Below, one piece after another: positions 6,084 through 13,382 of a stretch of 19,337 bases of DNA. The stretch spans positions 1 to 19,337 of the forward strand of contig CALMZW010000360.1 of assembly GCA_937870605.1 (NCBI GenBank). The letters are read 5' to 3'. Made by a program: the position numbers and the translations under genes. The notes beneath the pieces are model-generated. The model saw nothing but the letters and a program-made list of their open reading frames with translations, was not told the origin of the DNA and searched no databases. The stretch's first letter is position 1. Every line of letters begins with the position of its first letter. This DNA is from an uncultured Synergistaceae bacterium (GTDB lineage Bacteria; Synergistota; Synergistia; Synergistales; Aminobacteriaceae).

Positions 6084-6112
6084 ATCATACAGAGAGTCCT
6101 GCCGGCTGTCCA
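6084..6112 (-). promoter_or_regulatory. Sigma-70 promoter of the fur-like gene
   Basis: On the minus strand, TGGACA (6107-6112) and TATGAT (6084-6089) are separated by 17 nt; each matches consensus at 5 of 6 positions. The start codon is 36 nt downstream of the -10 hexamer. I see no Fur box overlapping it, so autoregulation is not evident. Confidence 0.55.
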
Positions 6113-6355
6113 AGGCGACGGCGGAAACGGGCGGGCCTCGGCGAGCCGATGGCGAGTCGAAAAGGGCGGGGAATCTTTCTTTTCCGAATGGAATCTGCAA
6201 GAAGGAGAGTGAGAACGATTCGCAGTCTTCAAAGCGACCTTTGTGCATGTGGCCCCGTATTCTCCCCGGGGAGCGGCTTTCCGCGCCGGACGCGTTCCGA
6301 AACGGTTCCGATAACCGCTTCGGGCGCCGTCCGTCGCGCGTGAGGAGGGCATCCG
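6113..6355. other. Intergenic region between the fur-like gene and a small membrane protein gene
   Basis: I find no convincing gene here. The open frames are Arg-rich and lack ribosome-binding sites. One structured element is visible: an inverted repeat at 6298-6322 with 10-bp arms (9 of 10 paired; CGAAACGGTT and AACCGCTTCG) and a 5-nt spacer, 33 bp upstream of the next start codon. It could be an operator or a leader hairpin for the 56-aa protein gene. Confidence 0.4.
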
Positions 6356-6526
6356 ATGTTTTTTGCGCGGTGCGTCGCGCCGGTGATCCTGTTTCTGTGC
6401 GGTCTCGTGATGATCTATGCGGGAGTCCGGAAGACCCGCTTCGGATTTCGTGGAAAGGGGCTCATGGATTTCGTGTGGGCCGGACTCCTTTTCGTTATGT
6501 CCTGGATTGTCGCGACCTCATCGTGA
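6356..6526 (+). CDS. 56-aa two-span membrane protein, hypothetical
   Basis: I do not recognise this protein. Its 56 residues form two hydrophobic segments, FFARCVAPVILFLCGLVMIYAG (2-23) and MDFVWAGLLFVMSWIVATS (37-55), joined by a basic loop (VRKTRFGFRGKG). The positive loop predicts a hairpin with both ends outside the cytoplasm. GAGGAGG lies 7 nt upstream of the ATG, a strong signal that the gene is real. It precedes the peptidyl-prolyl isomerase gene by 105 bp on the same strand, so the two might share a transcript. No function can be inferred. Confidence 0.7.
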   Translation: MFFARCVAPVILFLCGLVMIYAGVRKTRFGFRGKGLMDFVWAGLLFVMSWIVATSS

Positions 6527-6631
6527 GGGTTCCGTATTTCCTCGCATGTTCCGGACGGTTGAAGTATGATACCCTCATTGCGGCATGAAAGAACGCACCG
6601 ACATACAACCTATCGGAGGAGGAACCTCAAC

Positions 6632-7537
6632 GTGAAACGAATCAGCGCACTTGCATCGGCGGCAATCATGATCCTCTCGGTCTGCGGTTTTGCCCTGGCG
6701 GAGACTCCCGCTTCCAAGGACGTCGCTCCTGACGCGGCCGCTGCGACAGCCCCGGCTCCGGCGCGTCCGGCGCCCGAAACCGTTCTGGCCAGAGTCGGCG
6801 CGAAGGAAATCCTGGAACGCGACGTGGACGATATCCTCGCGACGCTGGATCCGCAGCGCGCCGCCATGTACGACACGGAACGGGGACGCAAGGCCGTTCT
6901 TGACGAAGTGATCACGATGGAAGTCTTCTCCCTCTGGGGAAATGAAAACGCGATCGACAAGGATCCGGAATTCGCCCGGGCGTTGGATGCGATGCGCAAG
7001 GATCTTGTGCGCACGTTCGCCGTCAAGCGGCTGTTCGGGGACGTCACGGTTTCCGACCAGGACGCGAAGCTCTTCTACGACAAGAACCAGACCGCGTTCA
7101 CGGTTCCGGAGAGCGTCAAGGTGAGCCACGTCCTCGTCAAGGACGAAGCCGAGGCGAAGAAGGTTCTCGAGGAGATCAAGGCCGGGCTCGTGTTTGAAGA
7201 GGCTGCCAAGAAATACTCGTCCTGCCCGTCGAAGGACCAGGGCGGCGACCTCGGATTCGTTCAGAAGGGGCAGACCGTTCCCGAGTTCGAGACGGCGGCC
7301 TTCGCCCTGAAGAAGGACGAGATGTCCGCCCCCGTCAAGACGCAGTTCGGCTGGCACATCATCAAGCTGTTCGACAGGAAGGCTCCGGGCGCGAAACCCT
7401 TCGCGGATGTCAAGGAAGAGATCAAGACGGAACTCCTGAAGGACAAGAAGGCCAAGATGTACACGGACGAGGTTGCGAAACTTCGCGAGAAGTACAAGGT
7501 CGAAGTCGTTTCGGCGGACGCTGCGCCGAAGAAGTAG
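6632..7537 (+). CDS. Secreted parvulin-type peptidyl-prolyl cis-trans isomerase (SurA/PrsA-like)
   Basis: This is an exported folding catalyst. The 301-aa product has a signal peptide (cleavage likely after ALA at 21-23), an Ala/Pro-rich linker to about 48, a SurA_N-type helical chaperone region (50-150), and one parvulin domain (about 162-250) with VSHVLVKDEAEAKKVL, GGDLGFVQKGQTVPEFE and TQFGWHIIKL. The C-terminus is Lys-rich and helical. There is no proper lipobox around Cys18 (LSVC), so it is probably soluble in the periplasm rather than a PrsA lipoprotein. I start at GTG 6632 because GGAGGAGG lies 9 nt upstream and the signal peptide begins there; the frame from 6566 adds unrelated residues. 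A strong terminator follows 22 bp after the stop. Confidence 0.92.
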   Translation: MKRISALASAAIMILSVCGFALAETPASKDVAPDAAAATAPAPARPAPETVLARVGAKEILERDVDDILATLDPQRAAMYDTERGRKAVLDEVITMEVFSLWGNENAIDKDPEFARALDAMRKDLVRTFAVKRLFGDVTVSDQDAKLFYDKNQTAFTVPESVKVSHVLVKDEAEAKKVLEEIKAGLVFEEAAKKYSSCPSKDQGGDLGFVQKGQTVPEFETAAFALKKDEMSAPVKTQFGWHIIKLFDRKAPGAKPFADVKEEIKTELLKDKKAKMYTDEVAKLREKYKVEVVSADAAPKK

Positions 7538-7559
7538 TTTCCGGAAACCGTACAGGAAT

Positions 7560-7609
7560 GCGAAGAAGAAGAAAGCCCGGCCGTCAGGCCGGGCTTTCTT
7601 CTTCTTCGC
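7560..7609. terminator. Bidirectional terminator hairpin with perfect 23-bp stem
   Basis: Two 23-nt arms (7560-7582 and 7587-7609) are perfectly complementary around a 4-nt loop GTCA. The GC-rich upper stem is followed on each strand by a TTTCTTCTTCTTC stretch, giving Rho-independent character in both directions. It lies between the convergent isomerase and GGDEF/HD-GYP genes. The minus-strand gene's stop codon is formed by the loop bases (7584-7586), and one arm encodes that protein's last residues (EEEESPA). Confidence 0.85.
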
Positions 7610-9062
7610 ACATCCGGAGGAAGTGGACGACGAGTTCCGGGTCGAACTGCTTTCCCGAACAGCGCCGGATTTCCTCCATCGCCGTTTCCCTGGGAAGGGC
7701 TTTCCGGTAGGGGCGATCGTTCGTCATGGCGTCGAACGCGTCGGCGAGCGCGAGCATTCTGCATTCGAGCGGAATATCGTGCTTGCTGAGGCCGATCGGG
7801 TATCCGCTCCCGTCCCAGTATTCATGGTGCTTCAGGATCCAGTCGGCGATCGGGAGAAGATCCGGCGCCGAGAGCGCGATCCGGTGTCCGATCGCCGAGT
7901 GCCGGCGCATGATGACCATTTCGTCTTTCGTGAGCGGCCCGGGCTTGAAGAGGATGTTGTCCGGAACCCCGACCTTGCCGATGTCGTGGAATTTCGCGAA
8001 AAGCGTGAGATCCGCGCGCCGTCTCCCGGAGAAGCCGAGCGACGCCGCGAGCCGGTCGACATGGAACTGGAGGCGGTCCGCGTGCCCTTCAGTGATGAAA
8101 TCCCTGGCTTCGAGCATCGTCATGACCGTGTGAACGAGGGAGCTGCGCGTGCTCTGGCTTCGCAGCAGCTTCTCGCGGGACAGCGCGTTGTCGGATTCCT
8201 TGAAGAGATCCGTCGGGTCGAAGTCCTGTTCGTAGGCCGCGGAAAACCCCAACGACAGGCTCAGGTAGCTTTCCTTGCCCGTCGCGTTGAATTCCCCGAC
8301 GCGGACCTGAATGTCGCGGCAGATCCGCTCCAGCTCCGCCCGGCAACTGTAGGGCAGCAGGATCGCGAACTCGTCGCCTCCGATCCGCGCGGTCACCGCG
8401 CGGATCGGAGAGACGTCCTGAATCATCCCGGCGACGTTTTTCAGAAGGGTGTCTCCCGTCTCGTGGCCGAATGTGTCGTTGATGAGCTTGAGCCCGTCGA
8501 GGTCGCAGATGATGAGCCCGAGCGGGATGTACTCCTCCGATCGCATGCCCTGTATCGTCGATTCGAAGTGGGTCCGGTTGAAGAGTCCCGTCAGCGGGTC
8601 GTGCGCGCCGAGATACGCGAGGCGTTCCTCGAACCGCTTCCGTTCGGTCACGTCACGGATCAGGATCGCGAGGTAGGGCTTGTTGTCGAACAGCGCGACA
8701 TCGGCGGTGACATCGAGCGCAAGCGTTTCGGAATCAGGCCGGATGTGGGAAAGGGAATACTTCCGGGACGCCGTCGCGGGATCCAGCGAAATTTCCCCCA
8801 TGATTCCGGGGAGACGGCGCGTCCCCATGTCCGAAGGGGAGAGCCCGAACAGCGCCATCGCGGTGCTGTTGGCGTCCAGAAGCGTCCCGTCGGGCAGAGA
8901 GGCGAGAAGGATGCCGTCTCCGACCCTGTCGAGAAGCACCCGGAACCGCTCCAGCTCGCGCATGCCCTTCTGGAGTTCCGTATAGTACGTCTTGCGGAGC
9001 GAGTGCTCTCCCAACCCGACGAGCTTCCTGAGAAGGTCTCTCTCGGCGTCAGAGGGTTGCAC
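7584..9062 (-). CDS. PAS-GGDEF-HD-GYP cyclic-di-GMP turnover protein
   Basis: This protein could both make and degrade c-di-GMP. Over 492 aa it shows an N-terminal helix, a PAS domain (about 36-140), a GGDEF domain (150-305) with intact RIGGDEF (226-232), and an HD-GYP domain (310-490) with H327, the HD pair in FHDIGKVGVPDNIL (358-371), HHEYWDGSGYP (412-422) and NDRPYRKAL. All HD-GYP metal ligands I know are present. The cyclase I-site RxxD is absent: the aligned positions are Pro219 and Ala222, so product inhibition should be lost. No membrane span, hence cytoplasmic. I start at GTG 9062 (AAGGAG, 6 nt upstream); ATG 9080 is possible but has no ribosome-binding site. Last gene of the operon, overlapping the dehydrogenase gene by 14 bp. 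Confidence 0.93.
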   Translation of the reverse strand: MQPSDAERDLLRKLVGLGEHSLRKTYYTELQKGMRELERFRVLLDRVGDGILLASLPDGTLLDANSTAMALFGLSPSDMGTRRLPGIMGEISLDPATASRKYSLSHIRPDSETLALDVTADVALFDNKPYLAILIRDVTERKRFEERLAYLGAHDPLTGLFNRTHFESTIQGMRSEEYIPLGLIICDLDGLKLINDTFGHETGDTLLKNVAGMIQDVSPIRAVTARIGGDEFAILLPYSCRAELERICRDIQVRVGEFNATGKESYLSLSLGFSAAYEQDFDPTDLFKESDNALSREKLLRSQSTRSSLVHTVMTMLEARDFITEGHADRLQFHVDRLAASLGFSGRRRADLTLFAKFHDIGKVGVPDNILFKPGPLTKDEMVIMRRHSAIGHRIALSAPDLLPIADWILKHHEYWDGSGYPIGLSKHDIPLECRMLALADAFDAMTNDRPYRKALPRETAMEEIRRCSGKQFDPELVVHFLRMCEEEESPA

Positions 9063-10197
9063 GAAGGACTCCTTCCACATCCGCGGCGGTCATGGTTCGC
9101 GGATTGGTCGCCATGCACGCGTCCCGCAGCGCCTTTTCCGCGAGTTCGGGCAGGTCTTCGGAGCGAACTCCGAGAGCGGCGATGCGCCGGGTGATTCCGG
9201 TCGTCGCGTTGAGTCCCATGATGCGCTCCGTGAGCGGTTGCGCGGAGTCGCCGACGTCGCCGACGCCCATGACGCGGGCGATCCGGTCGTATCGTTCGGG
9301 GCACGCTTCGTAGTTGAACGCGACGACGTGCGGGAGCAGCAGCGCGTTGCACTCGCCGTGCGGCGAGTCGAACATGCCCCCGAGGCTGTGAGCGATCGCG
9401 TGGACCGCTCCGAGAATCGCGTTGGAAAACGCCAGACCCGCATGGAGGCTCGCCTGCATCATCGCGTCGCGGAGATTCATGTCCAGCGGAGAGCGGATGC
9501 AGGCCGGGAGGTTTTCGGCGACGAGGCGGATGGCTTCCAGCGCGTGGACGTCCGTGAACGGTGAGTGCACGCGGGAGACGTACGCCTCGATGGCGTGCGT
9601 GAGGGCGTCCATTCCCGTAAACGCGGTAAGCTCCGGCGAAAGGGTCGTCGGCGGGAACGGATCGATGAGCGCCACGTCGGGCACGAGCGCTTTGCTGACC
9701 AGCGCCATCTTGATGCGTCGCGTCGTGTCCGCGATGATGGCGAACTGGGAGACATCCGCCGAGCTGCCGGCCGTGGTCGGAATGCAGATGAGCGGCGGCG
9801 TGGCGGCTCCCACGAGATCGATTCCCTCGTAATCCGCGATTCTCCCTCCGTTGGAGGCGATGATGCCGATTCCCTTCGCGCAGTCCATCGGACTTCCTCC
9901 GCCGACCGCCACGATGACGTCGCACTGTTGGGACAGGAAGATGTCCGCGCCCTCGTGGACTTCGAAATCCTTGGGGTTCGGCGTGACGTGTTCATACAGG
10001 ATCCAGGGAATGTCCAGCGCGTCGAAACATGCGGAAACGCGTTCCGTCCACCCGGCCTCGCGAACCCCCGGATCGGAGACGAGAAGGATCCGCGTTGCGC
10101 CGAAGTTTCGTGCGTACTGCCCCGCAAGGTCCATCGCGCCGGTTCCGAAGATGAACTCCGGCGCAACGAATTTTCGCAACCCGAATGTGTCCGGCAT
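9049..10197 (-). CDS. Iron-containing (group III) alcohol dehydrogenase
   Basis: This is a cytoplasmic NAD(P)-dependent oxidoreductase of the Fe-ADH family (FucO/AdhB/1,3-propanediol dehydrogenase group), interconverting an alcohol and aldehyde. At 382 aa it is full length. The nucleotide site GGGSPMDCAKG (99-109) is typical. Metal ligands fit Asp197 and His201 (TGMDALTHAIEAY), His266 (AVHAIAH) and His280 (SPHGECNALLLPH). The usual PTTAGTGSEVT segment reads PTTAGSSADVS, a mild variation near the cofactor. The ATG lies one base after the stop of the upstream GGDEF gene (TGAGATG), implying coupled translation. A GTG three codons earlier is possible but sits on the GGAG. It lies inside a signalling operon, which is unusual. 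Substrate unknown. Confidence 0.93.
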   Translation of the reverse strand: MPDTFGLRKFVAPEFIFGTGAMDLAGQYARNFGATRILLVSDPGVREAGWTERVSACFDALDIPWILYEHVTPNPKDFEVHEGADIFLSQQCDVIVAVGGGSPMDCAKGIGIIASNGGRIADYEGIDLVGAATPPLICIPTTAGSSADVSQFAIIADTTRRIKMALVSKALVPDVALIDPFPPTTLSPELTAFTGMDALTHAIEAYVSRVHSPFTDVHALEAIRLVAENLPACIRSPLDMNLRDAMMQASLHAGLAFSNAILGAVHAIAHSLGGMFDSPHGECNALLLPHVVAFNYEACPERYDRIARVMGVGDVGDSAQPLTERIMGLNATTGITRRIAALGVRSEDLPELAEKALRDACMATNPRTMTAADVEGVLRATL

Positions 10198-10198
10198 C

Positions 10199-11485
10199 TC
10201 AATCACGCTCCGATCGTGAGGGGGGGGCCGGCGCCGTCAGGACATCCTCGCGTCGTGCGTCGGAAAATGAGAACGTGTTTCGTCCCCGTTCCTTGGAGCG
10301 GAACATGGCTGTGTCGGCGCGCCGCATAAGCGTCTGGACCGAATCCCCGTCGTCGGGGAATATGCTGATGCCGATGCTTCCCGTGACCCGGAGCGTGTGC
10401 CCGCCGACCGACATCTCCCTGTTGATGGATTCGATGACCTTGCGTGCTATCGCCGCCGCCTCCCCGGGAGCGGAGAGACCGGGGAGAACGAACATGAATT
10501 CGTCGCCGCCCATCCGCGCGACCGTATCCGTCTCCCGGACGCTTTCCCGGAGACGATGCGCGATCTCCACGAGAAGCAGGTCGCCGATGTCGTGGCCGAG
10601 CGTGTCGTTGACCTGTTTGAAAGAATCGAGATCGAGGAACATGACGGCTGTCCGCGAATTCGTGCGTCGGGCGGCGGCGATGGCCTGTTCCAGACTGTCG
10701 TGGAAGAACGAGCGGCTCGGAAGCCCGGTCAGGGCGTCATGCGTGGCCATATAGCGCAATTCCAGCTCCATTCGCTTGCGCTCGGCCACTTCGTGCGTGA
10801 GTTCCGCGTTGGTCGCCTCGAGTTCGCGCGTTCGGGCGCGAACCTGCTCCTCCAGACGATCGCGCAACCCGAGAAGTTCCGATTCGGATCGTTCCAGGCT
10901 CGCGATCTTCTCTTCGAGATGCGCGTTCAGCGCGGTGATCTTGCGTGTGAGCAGGAAGGACTCCAGAACCTCCGCCGTCGTCGCGAGAACGATGGAGAGA
11001 AAATCCGGGTACGGAGCCGTCTCCTCGAGTGCCTTCGAGTCGTCCAGCTCGGCCATGCACAGTCCGAGGATGCTCGTCGGCGTCGAGAGCGCGTGCAACA
11101 TGATCCGGGCGGTCCGGTCCGAGGAGGATACGATGACCGGTTTCTCGCGCCGCAGCGCCCATGCGACCGTGCGATCCTGGATCAGGGGGATCTTCTCGCT
11201 CTCGTAGAAATCGAGAGTTCCGGCAGGGTCGCAGTGAACCGGCCGGAAGCTCATTTCCTGGTCTTCCGCAATGACGTAGAAGCAGATGGACCGGACCGCA
11301 ATGATCGACCGGACGCGCAGCGCCGCTTCCTTCAGGATGGCTTCGACGGACCCCATGCCGTTGATGCAGCGCGCGAAGTTGCTGACGTTCACCGCCACAT
11401 CGAGGCTTTCGATGATGGAACGGCGTTCCTGCAACAGGTGCTCCAGGCGGCTTTTCAGGTCGGCCGATGTCTCTTCGGGGGTCAT
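10199..11485 (-). CDS. GAF-like/coiled-coil diguanylate cyclase
   Basis: This is a predicted diguanylate cyclase producing c-di-GMP from two GTP. The 428 aa divide into an N-terminal helix (1-30), a GAF-like sensory region (about 30-180), a long coiled coil (185-245, with LEEQVRARTRELEATNAEL), and a GGDEF domain (247-410). Catalytic features are intact: THDALTGLPSRSFF, LDLDSFKQVNDTLGHDIGD and RMGGDEF (324-330). The inhibitory I-site RETD is present at 317-320, in contrast to the hybrid protein downstream. No membrane segment. AAAGGAGG lies 7 nt before the ATG, and the start overlaps the HDOD stop by 4 bp (ATGA). A Pro/Arg tail (about 412-428) follows the domain. The signal sensed by the GAF-like part is unknown. 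Confidence 0.92.
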   Translation of the reverse strand: MTPEETSADLKSRLEHLLQERRSIIESLDVAVNVSNFARCINGMGSVEAILKEAALRVRSIIAVRSICFYVIAEDQEMSFRPVHCDPAGTLDFYESEKIPLIQDRTVAWALRREKPVIVSSSDRTARIMLHALSTPTSILGLCMAELDDSKALEETAPYPDFLSIVLATTAEVLESFLLTRKITALNAHLEEKIASLERSESELLGLRDRLEEQVRARTRELEATNAELTHEVAERKRMELELRYMATHDALTGLPSRSFFHDSLEQAIAAARRTNSRTAVMFLDLDSFKQVNDTLGHDIGDLLLVEIAHRLRESVRETDTVARMGGDEFMFVLPGLSAPGEAAAIARKVIESINREMSVGGHTLRVTGSIGISIFPDDGDSVQTLMRRADTAMFRSKERGRNTFSFSDARREDVLTAPAPPSRSERD

Positions 11486-12744
11486 TCTTCTTCCTCCTTT
11501 CCGAGGAAGAGCGTGAGAATTTCCGTGATCTGGCGTGACGCCTGAATGATCGTCGGTCCGATGGCGCTCGGAAGAAAGTGAATGGAGTCCCATGCTTCCC
11601 GCTTCAGTTCCGGGACGAAATACGTTCCGGAACGCCCCATGCGGAGTCCGATCGCGGTAATGTCCGCCAGCGTGAGTATCGTCGTTTCCGTGAGGGATTT
11701 CGATTCCTCCGGGCGGTGGTGGAACAGAATCGAGTGCGCGAGAGCCGGCGGAAACGACCATGAGCCGAGCAGCAATCCCCCTGCCGTCGCGTGATCGTAT
11801 CCGATCGTCTGCTGCTCCGCGATGTGGATGGGGAGGCGTTTGCGGACGGACAGGCGTGTCGCCTCCACCATGTGCCGGGGCATCGTCTGGAACATGACGA
11901 GCCGGCCGATGTCGTGAATGATTCCCATGACGAAGTACCGTTCCTCCGAGAGCCCGACCTCCAGCGAGGCGTAGATCCGGGCGAATATCCCGCATGCGAT
12001 CGAGTGCTTCCAGAAGGCGCGCATGTTGAAGACGTCTTCGGGCACCCCCTTGAACGCCGAGATTGCGGAGATGCCGAGCGCAAGCGTGCTCAGCTCGTTG
12101 ACGCCGATGATGGCGACGGCTCTCGGAATGGAATCGATCTTCGCGGGGGAGCCGTAAAAGGAGCTGTTGACGAGCTTCAGAAGCGTGGCTGCAAGGCTCG
12201 TATCCTTCGAGACGACCTCGGCGATGTGGTGCGCGGAGCTGCGGGGCGAGGAAAGCACCTGGGAAATCTGGAAGTAAATGTCCGGAAACGAGGAAAGACG
12301 GGCGGCGTTGTGGACGAGATCCTGAACGGAAGGGACGGGTTCGTCGTCGCACGAATCTCCGGGAGCGGAGTCCCGGAAGAGTTCGGCGGGTTCGTAGTCC
12401 CCGAAGGAGTCCCCGAGCGCATAGCGCTTTGACGCTTCGAGGAACACCTGTCGTCGAAGCTCCTCGGTGAAGGGCGTCCGGGGGGGCGAGGAAAACAGGA
12501 AATTCGTCCGCTCCTCGGCCTTCCGGAAGGCTTCCGGGTTTATTCGGGACAGCTCCCGTTTCGAGATGTCGGCTTCGGAGACTCCTTCGACATCCGCTTC
12601 GGAGACGCCCCAGATCTTGATGGTCTGGATGTTCTTGCCCGTCAGCACGGCTCCCCGGGGGAGGATGAGAATCCCCCGCGGTCCCAGAAGATCCGACGTC
12701 AGCTTCATGCCCGGTTCGAGATTGTCCGTATGCACCCTTCCCAT
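11482..12744 (-). CDS. HDOD-domain signalling protein
   Basis: HDOD proteins are non-catalytic or cryptic HD-superfamily regulators often found with c-di-GMP enzymes and chemotaxis genes. The 420-aa protein has an N-terminal module (1-48: LEPGMKLTSDLLGPRGILILPRG split by turns) like that preceding many HD-GYP domains, a charged linker (60-140), and an HDOD domain (about 148-345) with FPDIYFQISQVLSSP, LLKLVNSSFYGSP, AIIGVNEL, and FWKHSIACG. It keeps HDIG at 277-280 and FHHRPEE (341-347), so residual metal binding is possible. An 8-residue motif, GVSEADVE/GVSEADIS, is repeated in tandem at 46-61. GGGAG precedes the ATG by 5 nt. It is the first gene of the four-gene operon and lies opposite the UPF0316 gene. 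Confidence 0.9.
   Translation of the reverse strand: MGRVHTDNLEPGMKLTSDLLGPRGILILPRGAVLTGKNIQTIKIWGVSEADVEGVSEADISKRELSRINPEAFRKAEERTNFLFSSPPRTPFTEELRRQVFLEASKRYALGDSFGDYEPAELFRDSAPGDSCDDEPVPSVQDLVHNAARLSSFPDIYFQISQVLSSPRSSAHHIAEVVSKDTSLAATLLKLVNSSFYGSPAKIDSIPRAVAIIGVNELSTLALGISAISAFKGVPEDVFNMRAFWKHSIACGIFARIYASLEVGLSEERYFVMGIIHDIGRLVMFQTMPRHMVEATRLSVRKRLPIHIAEQQTIGYDHATAGGLLLGSWSFPPALAHSILFHHRPEESKSLTETTILTLADITAIGLRMGRSGTYFVPELKREAWDSIHFLPSAIGPTIIQASRQITEILTLFLGKEEEE
12562..12609 (-). repeat. Tandem 24-bp duplication inside the HDOD gene (two 8-residue units)
   Basis: Two adjacent 24-bp units encode GVSEADVE and GVSEADIS. They differ at a few, mostly synonymous, positions, so the duplication is not very recent. 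It lies at the junction between the N-terminal module and the linker and keeps the reading frame. Confidence 0.7.
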
Positions 12745-12800
12745 GACGGCTCCCTCTCCTCCCTGAGGCGTGTGGAAGCTCCCATGCGGGACACATGCCG

Positions 12801-12820
12801 ATATGATAGGATAATCATAT
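12801..12820. promoter_or_regulatory. Inverted repeat in the divergent promoter region between the HDOD operon and the UPF0316 operon
   Basis: ATATGAT and ATCATAT form perfect 7-bp arms around a 6-bp spacer. The repeat sits in the middle of the 109-bp gap between divergent start codons, 56 bp from the HDOD start and 33 bp from the UPF0316 start. The surroundings are AT-rich, with several -10-like hexamers on both strands (TATGAT, GATAAT, TATCAT) but no clear -35. A shared operator controlling both signalling operons is a reasonable inference. Confidence 0.45.
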
Positions 12821-12853
12821 AACGATCTCTGACGGGAGGGAAGCACGGAATCC

Positions 12854-13372
12854 ATGGATTTCTTCGGGCTCGCGCTTATTTTCTGTGCGCGCATCGTCGA
12901 CGTGAGCTGCGCGACCGTCCGTATCCTGCTCCTCGTCAGAGGGAACCGTCTTCTCTCTGCATGTATCGGCTTTTTCGAGGTCATGGTCTACCTGCTCGTC
13001 CTCGGCCGCATTCTGGGCGGGGGGAGGGCGCTGACCATGCCGGAAGTCATCGCCTATTGCGGCGGGTTCGCCTCCGGAACGTACTTCGGCTCGCTCGTGG
13101 AAGAAAAGATCATGAACGCGTTCGTCATGCTGGACATGATCCTCGAGTTCGGCCCCGCGACGGACGAGCTGGTTTCCCGGATTCGTTCGGAGGGACACGG
13201 GGCCACGGTCATCTACGGCGAGGGCCGTGACGGAGCGAAGACGCTTGTGAAGGTCATTTGCCGCAGAAAGGATGTCTCTTCCGTCACCTGCATCGCCGGA
13301 GATCGCGGGTTCGTCGCAATTTCGGACGTGCGGGGCTGCTGGGGCGGATATTTCAGGATGCACCGGAAGTAG
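12854..13372 (+). CDS. UPF0316 membrane protein (DUF5698-DUF2179)
   Basis: This 172-aa protein matches the UPF0316 pattern, a membrane protein family of unknown function. The N-terminal half has three hydrophobic segments (about 4-28, 34-55, 63-82) with the family-typical ARIVDVSCATVRILLLVRG and GGFASGTYFGSLVEEK. The C-terminal DUF2179 domain (about 98-165) contains GHGATVIYGEGRDG and ends with DVRGCWGGYF; DUF2179 also occurs in YitT-type proteins and is thought to bind a small ligand, not identified. The ribosome-binding site GGGAGGG is rather far (about 12 nt) from the ATG, but no other in-frame start fits. It is followed after only 10 bp by the degenerate GGDEF gene, so they are probably cotranscribed. 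Confidence 0.88.
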   Translation: MDFFGLALIFCARIVDVSCATVRILLLVRGNRLLSACIGFFEVMVYLLVLGRILGGGRALTMPEVIAYCGGFASGTYFGSLVEEKIMNAFVMLDMILEFGPATDELVSRIRSEGHGATVIYGEGRDGAKTLVKVICRRKDVSSVTCIAGDRGFVAISDVRGCWGGYFRMHRK

Positions 13373-13382
13373 AGGGATGCCG

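Noticed and set aside
6047..6343. 98-codon plus-strand frame upstream of the small membrane protein
   Set aside because: Arg/Ser-rich, no ribosome-binding site, and it starts antisense to the fur-like gene.
7473..9194. Long plus-strand open frame (573 codons) opposite the GGDEF-HD-GYP gene
   Set aside because: Arg/Glu/Val-rich translation with no domain resemblance; it mirrors a well-supported minus-strand gene and arises from GC-rich codon bias.
10199..12796. A single 865-codon minus-strand frame covering the GGDEF and HDOD genes
   Set aside because: Only the part after ATG 11485 resembles a protein family; the upstream portion is a shifted reading of the HDOD gene, which is well supported in its own frame.
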